A stretch of DNA of 37,628 bases, taken from the NCBI GenBank assembly GCA_904063045.1, contig CAJFCJ010000190.1, positions 1 to 37,628 on the forward strand, in the 5' to 3' direction. Positions 28,465-37,628 of the stretch are shown here, one piece after another (within the stretch, counting starts at the first letter, position 1; each line of letters starts with the position of its first letter). The DNA is from Dimorphilus gyrociliatus. Its lineage: Eukaryota; Annelida; Polychaeta; Dinophilidae. A program made the translations under genes and the position numbers. The notes beneath the pieces are model-generated. The model made no database searches. It was not told where the DNA came from and saw only the letters and a program-made list of their open reading frames with translations.

Positions 28465-29015
28465 TTATACAAACTTCAGACATTCAAATTTTCTCTTCTC
28501 TTGACAGTTGATTACTTTATGCTTCAGTTTAGAATCTTGTCTATAGCTGGCAATACAATTTCTATTTTCATTGTTTTCATCGCCTATTTTGGATTTCAAT
28601 GTTTGGGATTCAATGTTAATCAATTTTCTTTCATCCTTTGACCATTCAAAACTATAAAACTCCAAGTTTGAATGTCTTCCTCTAATGTAGCTGTGAGAGC
28701 TTGAAAAGTACTCATTGAACCGCCAAATTTATAGAAAGGTATATAATTATAATAGTAGCATCTGTTAAAAGCATCCTTATGATTTGATAATTGATTAACA
28801 ATTATAAATTTAACACCATTATCTGTATACTCATTTGATACTGTTAAACTTGGAATGCTTACCACTTCCGGTAATGGAGTACTTGGAGTGCTTGTATGAA
28901 AATTTGCATACTCTGGATGTAAATTTGAAATTATTCCGTTAAATATTCGAAATTCAACAGATGAATAAATAGAAATTAGAAGAATAAACAAAAATATATT
29001 CGCTCTCTTCTTCAT
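28465..29015 (-). CDS. Secreted C-type lectin-like protein, apparent frameshift
   Basis: The start at 29015 opens a signal peptide (MKKRANIFLFILLISIYSS) and a Thr/Ser/Pro-rich linker. A CTLD N-half follows: NHKDAFNRCYYYNYIPF, with the GG/ATLEE segment typical of the first helix-loop. The C-half, LINIESQTLKSKIGDEN then NCIAS and KVINCQEKRKFECLKF, carries the closing cysteines and lies in another frame. The switch falls near 28625-28680. No intron of sensible length repairs it (a 30-nt candidate does not change frame). CTLDs usually bind glycans. The EPN/QPD sugar-binding motif is not visible, so ligand binding is uncertain. Confidence 0.65.
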
Positions 29016-29439
29016 CTCTCAACTACCAACAACGCTTCTTATTTCTAAGCAATTCTAGTATTTAGGATATAATACTTGTTTGACTGATCGATTTTTCATG
29101 GAAAGAATAAGTATTGACATCTCTATCTTAGTGTTCAGCCAATTGTATAGTATGAATTTTAGTGATCTGGCAGGGAAGGTAATTAATTATTAAATGTCTA
29201 TTATAACAATTTACTAAAGAAATTAATTGTAATTAAAAGTTTTCTGGGAAAACTAGTTAACAATGAAAAAATATGTCTACTTCAAGCTGATTGGCTAAGA
29301 GGGATTCTTATGATGGTTTAGACAGATTAGTCGATTAGGATCTAATGTTTCTTTCAGAATAAAACTACTCAGAATAATCCAAAAGTTAAATAGCTAAGTA
29401 GTGTTTAATAAATTTTTTTCATCTGACAGTGTTTGTACA
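29016..29439. other. Intergenic, no gene seen
   Basis: This lies between the start of the minus-strand lectin gene and the end of the minus-strand LRR gene. It presumably holds the lectin promoter. Confidence 0.4.
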
Positions 29440-30960
29440 TTATATGTCAATTATACTGGGGTACAGTAGATTTCTTATCTTCTCCTTATCTTTTTCACAA
29501 GATATAGACTTCTTCAAATTCATTTTCTTTACAGTTTTTGATAGTCGAAGACAATTGCAAATCTCTAATAATCCAAGATTTCCAATCATCCAATTCCCTT
29601 CAAGATTAATTGTTTCTAGTTTAGAGCAAATTTGAAATAGATTTCCAAGATGGCGGTATTGTTCTTTTTGTATTTTGCACCAGCTTAAATTGATATGCAT
29701 TAAAGTATTCGAAGAGTGGATAAGTCCGTTACAGATACTTTCAAGTCCATTTCCTATATTTCCATTCCAGTCTAGGTTAATAGTTTCTATTTTCCAGTAA
29801 TTTTTCAACAAATTTCCTAATCCGATGCATTGCGTTTCGTTTAAGTCACATGACCAAAGGTTGATACATCTTAAACTATTCTGCGAATTAAGAAGACCTT
29901 CAAATATATCTAATAACCCATTACCCATGTGATCATTTCCTCCTAATTGGACTGTTTCTATTTTTTTGCAATTTTTCAATAGACTTTCAATTTGTCTACA
30001 ATGATTTGGAGTTAATTGGCAATATCCAAAGTTGATAGATTTTAAACTACTGGACGATTGAACAAGCCCATCACAAATGTAGAATAATCCTTTTCCAGAA
30101 AAAGGATTCTTTCCTAGAACTATAGATTCTATTTTGCAGCAATTTTTCAACAGTTTTCCAAGATGTCTACAACAATTTTCATTAAGATCACAATCATGGA
30201 GATTTATCTCTTTTAAATTGTTTGCCGAATGATGCAATCCTTTACAAATGTACTCGATTCCATTTCCCATATTGATGTTATTTGAGAGGATTATTGCTTG
30301 TATTCCAGAACAGTTTTTCAGTAAATATTCAATCATTTTACATTGATGTTCATTTAAATTACAGAAAATGAGACTAATATTTTTCAAATTGTTCGATGAC
30401 GGAATGAGTGCATTACATATGTTTAATAATCCATTTCCCATTTCCTTATTCCAGCTTAGATTTATTTTCTCTAATTTTGAACAGTTGTTCAATAAAAATG
30501 CAATCATTTTACATTCTTGTTCATTAAAATCACAATATTCAAAATTAATTTCCTTTAAATTATCTTTTGATTGGACTAGTCCATTACAAATGCTATTTAA
30601 CGAATTACCAACATTTGCAATCCATCCAAGTTTTATTGTCTCAATTTTTGAACAGTGTTTGAACAGATTTCCCAGACTTTTACACTCTTCTTCCTCTATA
30701 GTAAAACGTTGGAATTCAACAGTCTTTAGAGAACTTGTTGAAAAATTAAGTCCTTCGCAAACTTTTGTTAATCCTTTCATCATATTTCCAATCATGTTTA
30801 GCTGTATTATTTTAATGCTTGAACACCACTTTAACAAATTAGCAAGTATTTTGAATTCCTCTTCATTAAATTTACAATATTTTATACGAATATCTTTTAA
30901 ACTACTTGATGATTTCATAAGTCCTGTATAGATTTTTGATAATCCATTTTCAACGTTCAT
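29440..30960 (-). CDS. LRR (ribonuclease-inhibitor type) repeat protein, 506 residues, single exon
   Basis: Almost the whole protein is nine units of 57 residues, each a pair of alternating 28/29-residue LRRs. The pattern is N.GNGL..ICNGL..SS..LK.INL..C.LNE.QC..LG.LLKNCSKIE.I.L..N. Clear units include NMGNGIEYICKGL, HMGNGLLDIFEGL and NIGNGLESICNGL. Alternating A and B repeats recall ribonuclease inhibitor and the sensor part of NLR proteins, which form horseshoes that bind proteins. There is no signal peptide, so a cytosolic role is likely. No NACHT, CARD or other effector domain is encoded nearby. The frame stays open about 90 nt upstream of the ATG, up to a possible acceptor (AAATAG) near 31050, so a 5' exon may exist. 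Confidence 0.85.
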   Translation of the reverse strand: MNVENGLSKIYTGLMKSSSSLKDIRIKYCKFNEEEFKILANLLKWCSSIKIIQLNMIGNMMKGLTKVCEGLNFSTSSLKTVEFQRFTIEEEECKSLGNLFKHCSKIETIKLGWIANVGNSLNSICNGLVQSKDNLKEINFEYCDFNEQECKMIAFLLNNCSKLEKINLSWNKEMGNGLLNICNALIPSSNNLKNISLIFCNLNEHQCKMIEYLLKNCSGIQAIILSNNINMGNGIEYICKGLHHSANNLKEINLHDCDLNENCCRHLGKLLKNCCKIESIVLGKNPFSGKGLFYICDGLVQSSSSLKSINFGYCQLTPNHCRQIESLLKNCKKIETVQLGGNDHMGNGLLDIFEGLLNSQNSLRCINLWSCDLNETQCIGLGNLLKNYWKIETINLDWNGNIGNGLESICNGLIHSSNTLMHINLSWCKIQKEQYRHLGNLFQICSKLETINLEGNWMIGNLGLLEICNCLRLSKTVKKMNLKKSISCEKDKEKIRNLLYPSIIDI

Positions 30961-31190
30961 CCTATCGATTTTTAGCGAGTTTCTGCTGTCTTTCCTCTGT
31001 TTAAGATCGAAATAATTAGTAGATTCTTTGGCTGACTTGTATACATTCTATTTAAATATAAACAGTGTTTTATCTGTAGTTATTACTTTTTGTTTTGTTT
31101 TTTCTTACAACCTGGATACATACATGTCTGCTATTGAATTTAGACAAAGAAAACTGGAACGTTTTTTTTAAATATAATTCCAAATACTTA

Positions 31191-32562
31191 AGGGTGTCCA
31201 TAACTCTTTCTAAAAGTAGAAGTTTATATTAACGTTTATAAATATCGTGGCTATGCTGAGAAAAAGTTGAGTAGTAACCTAATTGAATCTAGGCCTAGTA
31301 TTGAAACTGAACTTGGTGGCAACTGTTAAAAATCTTTATATAAATCATGATAATAAAATGAATTTGTGTAGAATTTTGGTACAATTTTTAGGGAGTGTAG
31401 GCTTATTTGTTCTTACATTAAGTCTTTCCATTATTTATCAATAATGTTATCTTTTTCGCAAGATGCACATAGAGACAAGAAGTATTTATATTTTTCCCTG
31501 CTCTTCTCCATCACACCTACAAAATGGCTGAGAAATGTATTCTATTGCTAGAGAATCTCTATACAAATGGTAAAAATGATGTCATCATGGCATTTGAATT
31601 TGAATATGGTAGAAAACGGCAAGAGCATTGATTGAAAATGTCCAAAGATCTATTTTTTTAAATAAAATATTACGGTCACCTTGAAAATTCTCGCCGCCAT
31701 GCTGTATTTTTAACGGTACACTGTAGGCCTATATTTTTATCATTAAGAGAAAGTGAATTAATGAAGGTACTGTCCCTAAAACTTTCTCAACTTACAAGCT
31801 CTGAATGAAAAGCTATTGAGACTTTAGTTATGGGAAAGTATGGATGACACTATAAAGCAGAGAGTAATTATTCAATTACTTGCATCACAACAAGTTATTG
31901 TAATCAATTTCATTACAAGAGATGAATCATGGGTATTCTATCATGTCATTGATTAAAAGAGCTTCTTTAGAACACCATACAAAACTGTCACCACCACAAA
32001 AAAAGGTTAAGGCAAGTAAATTGGCACACAAACCAATGGCTTGTGTGTTTTGGGATAGGGAAGGGCTTATTCCCCTAGAATTTCTAAATTCACATATCAG
32101 AATAAATTCAGAAATTTACTTTAATATTCTAAAGCAATTAAAACAAAGAATTAATAGAATCAGGCCTAATAAAGAGGTGATTTTTTTGCAAGACAATGCC
32201 AGATCTCATACCAGCCTACAAACTAGCCAATATCTTGCAACAACGGGATGGATAATATTGCCTGATTCAGCCTCTTGCTCCATCAGACTGTTATCTTTTC
32301 TGGAAATTAAAGGACCATCTTTGTGGACAGATATTTGAAAATGATAATGAATTGAAAACAGCAGTAAGGGCATTTTTTTGGTCCAAGTTGCATGAATATT
32401 TTGCCAAAAAAATAAAAACTAGGGACCAGGACATTTTGGCCAATTTTATAAAATTTAGACCTAAGATGTTGTGTCTCACTTGAAGCTATTTCTTGTACAA
32501 AATAATTGATAAATGTGATAATGATGATGTTTCATTTTTTAAAGGATTATGGATTACAACTT
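31191..32562 (+). mobile_element. Dead mariner-type transposon
   Basis: The 1372-bp segment is flanked by TA on both sides, with weak inverted ends (AGGGTGTCCATAACTC and AAGTTGTAATCCATAATC). The plus strand carries a broken transposase. A possible N-terminal helix-turn-helix relic starts at 31524 (LLENLYTNGKNDVIMAFEFE). The first catalytic Asp is in RDESWVFYHV (about 31919). The second is in LQDNARSHTS (about 32190). The third is in PLAPSDCYLFWKLKDHL (about 32270-32320). Frameshifts at about 31950 and 32265 and an in-frame stop make it inactive. The DD34D order and the DESW and DNA.SH motifs define Tc1/mariner, mariner branch. Confidence 0.8.
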
Positions 32563-32780
32563 TAGGCCTTCTTTTCAAGATGAATTTATAGATTGAATGG
32601 AAGAAAAGTAATGAATTGAAATACTAGAAGATATTTATTAATATTCTGAATCAACTGCAGAAATAGATAAATAAAAGTCTTAAAAGAAAAAAGAAAATGT
32701 TTGCAATAGAATTCTGTGTTTGTCAATTTATTGATTATTTATCTTAAATACTTTTTTCAAACAGTTATAGATAGGCAATC

Positions 32781-35415
32781 ATGCAGTTTTTAGTACTGTT
32801 AAAGTTAATCTTGTACAGTTACTTTCCCCTTATGATTATCAGCTTATGCGGATTTCATGAAGATAATTTGAAAATTCACATGTTTAATAGAAGTGCTGTG
32901 AATTATAAACTGGAACCTATTGAGGAGAATGACAACTATATTTATGGTTATTTAAAAGTTGACGTTTCGAAAAGAAATTTATTTGAATTCATAGCATTCA
33001 AAATATTACCCGAATCGTTCTACAACATGATTTGCACTCTGTTAGGTTTTGATTCTATTCATTTCAGTGCAAATATTTGCCAGAAACCCGGAAGTTTGTA
33101 GTTTATCTCACCTAAAAATATCTTTAGTTTTTTATAGTTTTTTCATTCAAGGTCAAATAACAATTCATATTTCAAAAAATGTTAAAACTTGTTGCGTTTT
33201 GTGAGTATTGTTTAAGGGAAGAGGCATTTTCTACTATTTTCAACACTTTTCTCTTAAAGAGAGATCTTTAACTTATATCTCTTACAGCCATATATATAAT
33301 TTAACATATTACAAGTATCTTCGACTTTTCTGCTTGAAATGCTTCAAATTGCGCAGTTCATGTGTGTACTACATTCATTTGCTTTTGCTATTACAATTCA
33401 TACTTCTCAAAAGATATATTCGCCTACGAATTACAGAACGACGGAACACAGCCAACAGCTTACGAGTTAATTATGAGGGAAAATTCAATAAACTACGAAT
33501 TAACCAATGGCGATTTTCAAATTGACAAACAATTTGTTTGCTCACATTCGCAATACATTTTAAAAGAAAATAGTGTTCCTATTCAAAAGAACGACATCAC
33601 TAAACAAATCAGATTATTCAGAAAATTGAATATTAGCTTTATATTTGTAAAAAATATGTTTGAAAATATCTTTTGCAATGACTACGAAATTCAAGGTAAA
33701 AGAATTAATTATAGTTTGAAATTTGAAAAAAATTTCGATCTCGTTTAAAATGAAATCATCAATTTTTTGTATTTAGATATGGCAATTAAACATTTGCCAG
33801 CAATATACCTTTTTAAGCACAAGGATCACGAATTGTCAAATGATGCAACCAGTCTTATGGTATCTTCAAAGACTTATGGAAATTTTCCCTTCCTCTTCAG
33901 TAGAGGTCAGGAGAGGACAAATCTTATGGAAATGACTTGTAAATACAACAACAATCAACTTGTAGACACTACAAAGCCGAAATTCGACCTAGAAGATTAT
34001 TGGACGAAGGTAAGTGATGCTAAAATTGTTTGTAATCTTCACATTTTAAATATAAGGAGAAATGTCAATGCAGAGAATGACATGCGTTGATACGATTAAT
34101 TATCATTTTCAAAAGAATGGAAAATTTCCGGTATTTGGAGAGTGTAAATGGGATAATTCCTATATGAATGGTTGTAAACTTTTTTATACCAAAAGTAGCA
34201 ATTATCAAATCAGATTGCATTGTTTTAAGAATAAATGTAAGTATAGCCATTTCAGAGATATACTATCAACAATTTTGGTATAATATTTGCCCAATAAAGT
34301 TAAGAATAAGAGAAGTTGATATTGTCTGTAGACATTTCGGTTTTGACAAAGGAAAGCTGGTTTTTAAACAAATGAACAGAAATTTACCAGTAGAGTTTCG
34401 TCACTTTCCCCTCAAATTATCCGTCCATCTTCCGATTCACACCTGGAAGAGTGCAACGGGATATATCACTGCCCTTTCTTCGGGCCAAAGAATTTAACAC
34501 AGTACTCCTGTCACACTCCCAAAATCATTGTTATATATAAAGAGTTTTTTCAGACAAGACAAAAATCTACGATCTGCATTGCTGATGAGACCAACATTCT
34601 TTAAAACCGTTATAAAATGCTATAGGAGTATTAGAAATCGTAAAAATTCTCTTCAATAACAGCAACTTTGAAAAAGAGATAATTCAATTTTTTGAATAGC
34701 TAGAAGAAGTGATAAGAATAATTTTTTCCCAATTGACTATCTACAATATGAATATTTTCAAATAAATCATCCATTAACCATTAATGAAACAATGCAATTT
34801 TGTAGAGAGAGAAATCTCTCACTAGCGGATTATATTCATCCGCATGACTTTAGTAAAATCTTTCACATAGTAAGGCTAAAAGCGTTTGAAAAGTATGGTT
34901 ACGATTTTGAACGAGTCAAAGAAACCCTATCAAGGCTATTTTTACCTATTGGTATTTAAAAATCTTTTATTGAATCATTCCTCATTTTGTTTTTCTTTTC
35001 TTTTCCTTCATGAAGGTTTTCAAGAGACTGTTAATTCTAGAAAAATTCCTACAGTTGTTTCATCAACAAACTATCTGTTTGAAATGATTCCGACTCTCTA
35101 CGCTTTTGATTTAAAGTAATTTTGCTTCTACAGTATTTCTCTTCTCTGGTTCTTTTTGTTGTTCCGTCTATCTATCTCTTTCGATTTCAAAATCAGATCA
35201 TTTGAAAAGATTTATGGTTATAAAGGTGGAAAATACGGTATAAGAAAGCAGCACATATTTCATCCATTTTGGTTATGTTACAAACTAAACTTTCCCGTTG
35301 AACAAGTTCGACATCCGGAAATCTTTATATATAATCTTACTATTACAAGGATTGACTGCTCGCAGAGGATATTCATTTCATTCATATGTACAAATCGAAA
35401 ATTTGAAAAAACTAC
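32781..35415 (+). CDS. Receptor gene B, exons 1-11: signal peptide and SRCR-like repeats
   Basis: Paralogue of gene A. Exons with conserved phases are 32781-33093 (signal peptide MQFLVLLKLILY, then MICTLLGFDS), 33152-33200, 33288-33361 (FCLKCFKLRSS), 33414-33695, 33777-34009 (VSSKTYGNFPF), 34074-34236, about 34250-34500 (DIVCRHFGFDKGK), about 34560-34638, 34700-34951 (QFCRERNLSLADY, equal to LCEERNLTLADF in gene A), 35016-35115 and 35197-35410. The exon with YIFAYELQ and AYELIMRE matches gene A's YIFGLKK and AYNLIMRI. Damage signs are a TAG formed at the most likely junction before 34250, and a probable frame change near 34385, after which a Cys-rich frame (EECNGIYHCPFFG) continues. Confidence 0.75.
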
Positions 35416-35488
35416 GGAATGTATTGTATTATAGTTAATAATTGTGGCAAATTCAATATCAGTTTCTTTAATTTTACATTTCAAAAAG

Positions 35489-36572
35489 TCGTAGGGAATA
35501 GGCATTTAGAGGTCAAGTTCACAGGATGTAAACATAAGCATTTTCTTTGTCCAAATAGCCGTACATGTATTAATCCTGGAAATCTATGTGATGGTGATCG
35601 GGATTGCATTGATGGTGAAGATGAACTAGATTGCGAGCAAAATATTCCATTCAAATGCGACAGCGGAGAAAAAATAGCACTGCAGTTCGTTTGCAACTTT
35701 AATTTTGATTGTATAGACAGCTCTGACGAGGAGAATTGCAGTAAGTACCAGTTTATATTTTACATCTCGAAGAATTTATTAATCCGATTTCAAAAAATTA
35801 GCTAACGACGAATGCCCTGAATACAAGTAATCGACAAGAAAATTTTATTATAAAAAGCATTGATTGTCATTTATTTTCATTCAGATGCAAAAATCGCCAA
35901 TGTATTGATAATGCACAAGTACTCGATAATCACCAGAACTGTTTTGATAATACAGACGAAGGCTTCAACTCCACCTGTTTGTAGTAAAAAATTATGTCTA
36001 TCTTAGGCCCATTTGAATTTATACACACAGATTGTAAGAAGAAGAAAGGATTCAATTGTCATTCTCAATGTATTGAAAAAGAGAAGATATGCAATTTTAA
36101 AGCTGATTGTCCAGGAGAAGTTGATGAATTGCAAATAGGTACATGCAAACTTGGTGGATGCGACAGAAAACGTCCACAAATTGGTGCTTTTACCCTAACC
36201 CTAACCCAGCCCTTAGCTGTACCTAACCTTTTCCATTACCCCTAACCCTTAGAGGAGACCCTCCTAATTACAAATCAGTTGCTCTCTTCTTCTTCCCAAC
36301 CATTTCTCAATCCAAATTTTTGTCTTGAAATTTCTCATTTGTGGACGTTTTCTGTCGACCCCAAACTTGGTAATTCAGCTGAACAATTTCTAAACCGCCA
36401 CTTTTATACAAATACGCGTTGTGACGTCAAATTAAATTCATATGGAAAAATTGAAGCACATTTTCTATTTCCATGGTCAAATAATTTAAATTGTAAAGAT
36501 AAATGCAATTTAGGAAAATATTCTTGTTGGTATACCAACTTTTGCCTATCAATTGAACTAGTCTGTTTTTGA
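35489..36572 (+). CDS. Receptor gene B: LDLa repeats, interrupted by MITE
   Basis: Exon 35489-35740 encodes two LDLa modules (CINPGNLCDGDRDCIDGEDE; CNFNFDCIDSSDEENC). A 25-nt microexon (35802-35826, NDECPEYK) and exon 35885 to about 35975 (CKNRQCIDNAQVLD) form a third. The exon from about 36016 encodes a fourth (ICNFKADCPGEVDE). The 207-bp MITE then sits between the Lys-Leu-Gly and Asn-Ser codons, and a fifth, damaged LDLa follows (GKYSCWYTNFC), ending in a TGA at 36570. MITE plus duplication add 216 nt, so the downstream frame is kept, but the MITE brings a TAA at 36243. Confidence 0.75.
36156..36362 (-). mobile_element. MITE copy, intact, 207 bp, inserted in receptor gene B
   Basis: The ends are GGATGCGACAGAAAACGTCC and, inverted, GGGGTCGACAGAAAACGTCC. 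The 9-bp target duplication AAACTTGGT lies at 36147-36155 and 36363-36371. The sequence is the reverse complement of the copy at 21768-21974 with about one difference. Near-identity and perfect duplication indicate recent transposition into an LDLa-coding exon. Confidence 0.92.
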
Positions 36573-36595
36573 AACTAAAAAGAGAATTTTAATCC

Positions 36596-37250
36596 AATTG
36601 GAGTTTTCAAGTGTAAAAACGAAAATTATTTCATTTCCCACTCACAAATATGCAATAGTATAGTTGATTGTAGAGGCGGAAATGACGAATTGTTTTGCTC
36701 CAATCAACTAAATTGTCCTTGAGGTTGTCAATGTCGCTCAAACTATTCGATTGAATGTTCAGGAGCGATAAAAGATGGATTTAGAATAGATGACCATAAA
36801 AAATTGACAATTAAAGATTTAAGCGAAGAGATAAGCAGCTTTGATATTTCATATACTATCACATACTTGGAAATTAGTAGAGTATATTTAACAACACTTT
36901 CACCATCCTGTTCCTTTCCCAATTTGTATTACTTGAATGTAAAGGATAATCAAATATCCCATATCAATATGGATGAGTGTAGAATAGAAAAAATTTAAAT
37001 TTTGATTCTAGCAGGAAATCCAATTGATTTTCTCCTTCAGAGACCATTTGAAGTTTATCAAGATTTTTGCATTTTTCGTCATCCCAATACTTCATATTCT
37101 CTCCACCACTTATTTTTACATTGCAATCTCCAAATCTCAGGAATGGAAATTATTAAAATTAACATACTTTCCTTTAATTTGCCGAATTCTTTTCAAATTT
37201 TCCCTCTACCCATTACTTGTTCTTGTTGGAATCCTTTATTCTTATAATAA
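36596..37250 (+). pseudogene. Receptor gene B: last LDLa, LRRNT and LRR region with stops
   Basis: GVFKCKNENYF and ICNSIVDCRGGNDELFC form an LDLa, followed by an LRR N-terminal cap, CP-stop-GCQC, with the stop a TGA at 36720-36722. LRRs follow: KKLTIKDLSEEISSFDIS, LEISRVYLTTLS, LYYLNVKDNQISHINMD. A TAA comes at about 36996, then LILAGNPIDFLLQRPFE. Further on, hydrophobic stretches in a shifted frame (FAFFVIPILHILSTTYFYI; PLLVLVGILYSY) may be transmembrane relics, but I could not align them to gene A. Relation to gene B is clear; function is unlikely as read. Confidence 0.65.
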
Positions 37251-37628
37251 GGTAACAAATTATTAAAAGGGCCGCCAGACTGCTCTAAAATTATATAAAT
37301 TATACGTTAGATGGAAATCCTTGCATATAAACTACTAATCAATTCTTTGTATTGCGTAACACCAATGATTTATTCCAACTATGTGGCTTTCAAACTATTG
37401 AGCTACTTATATATCAAGATATTTTCTCTACAATATAAACGGTTAGTTGGTTATATAATAATATAGATTTAGGCCTAACATCTGTTTTGTAAAGGAAAAA
37501 AGCATTCGAAAAGTCTATCAACAAACTCATCCGACAAAGTTGTAAAACTATTTCAATTTTTAATTAAATACGAAAGTACATTTCGTATTTTTTCTATTGT
37601 TTTGTTTCAGGATTACATTTTATTAGGA
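37251..37628. other. Right edge, no exon recognised; one hairpin
   Basis: AAATACGAAA and TTTCGTATTT form a 10-bp hairpin at about 37565-37590. The terminal GTTTCAG at about 37603-37610 could be an acceptor for an exon that continues outside the window. Confidence 0.35.

Noticed and set aside
28700-28735. A 30-nt intron (GTACTT to ACATTAG) in the lectin gene
   Set aside because: It is a multiple of three and leaves the frame switch unexplained; it is also shorter than any other intron seen here.
30368-30931. Plus-strand open frame of 187 codons
   Set aside because: Antisense shadow of the regular LRR array; the repeat period alone keeps it open.
17918-36722. Alternative genetic code to explain in-frame stops in the receptors
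   Set aside because: TAA, TAG and TGA all occur, while GluRS, the deaminase and the LRR gene are long and free of internal stops; decay is simpler.

Overview
The window is AT-rich nuclear DNA from an animal. Genes are split by short GT-AG introns (about 40-200 nt). The families present are animal ones: LDLa, SRCR-like, PAN/Apple and C-type-lectin domains, a leucine-rich-repeat 7TM receptor and UDP-glucuronosyltransferase. Mariner and Mutator-like transposon relics are also present. The strong divergence of even a housekeeping synthetase suggests a fast-evolving invertebrate. I cannot name the species or phylum from this sequence.

Layout. 1-3.9 kb: minus-strand genes for small secreted proteins, including a multi-PAN protein. 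4.5-6.2 kb: two Mutator-like (MULE) transposase relics and one MITE. 6.8-8.2 kb: an island richer in G+C with inverted repeats and a TATA box, then a broken UDP-glucuronosyltransferase. 9.6-11.6 kb: an intact single-exon cytosolic glutamyl-tRNA synthetase (minus). 13.0-20.3 kb: receptor gene A (plus), with a long SRCR-like ectodomain, LDLa repeats, LRRs and 7TM, running into an assembly gap (20305-20876). 21.3-21.7 kb: an intact Fcy1-type cytosine deaminase. 22.3-23.8 kb: a PAN/trefoil protein. 24.4-25.8 kb: a decayed copy of the LRR-7TM receptor. 26.2-31.0 kb: two minus-strand LRR genes of one family (one decayed, one an intact 506-residue ORF) around a C-type-lectin gene with an apparent frameshift. 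31.2-32.6 kb: a dead mariner. 32.8-37.2 kb: receptor gene B, a paralogue of gene A with the same exon order and splice phases, damaged by stops and by a fresh MITE.

The accessory part reads as a birth-and-death cluster of extracellular recognition proteins (SRCR/LDLa/LRR receptors, PAN and lectin proteins, LRR arrays) interspersed with transposons. The two conserved enzymes, glutamyl-tRNA synthetase and cytosine deaminase, stand apart as single-exon genes with CACGTG palindromes nearby. A MITE family with 9-bp target duplications links much of the window. Two copies are almost identical, one diverged copy still has its duplication, one old copy lies in a receptor intron, and two more are possible relics.

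Nothing here is bacterial or phage-like. No tRNA, rRNA or CRISPR array was found.
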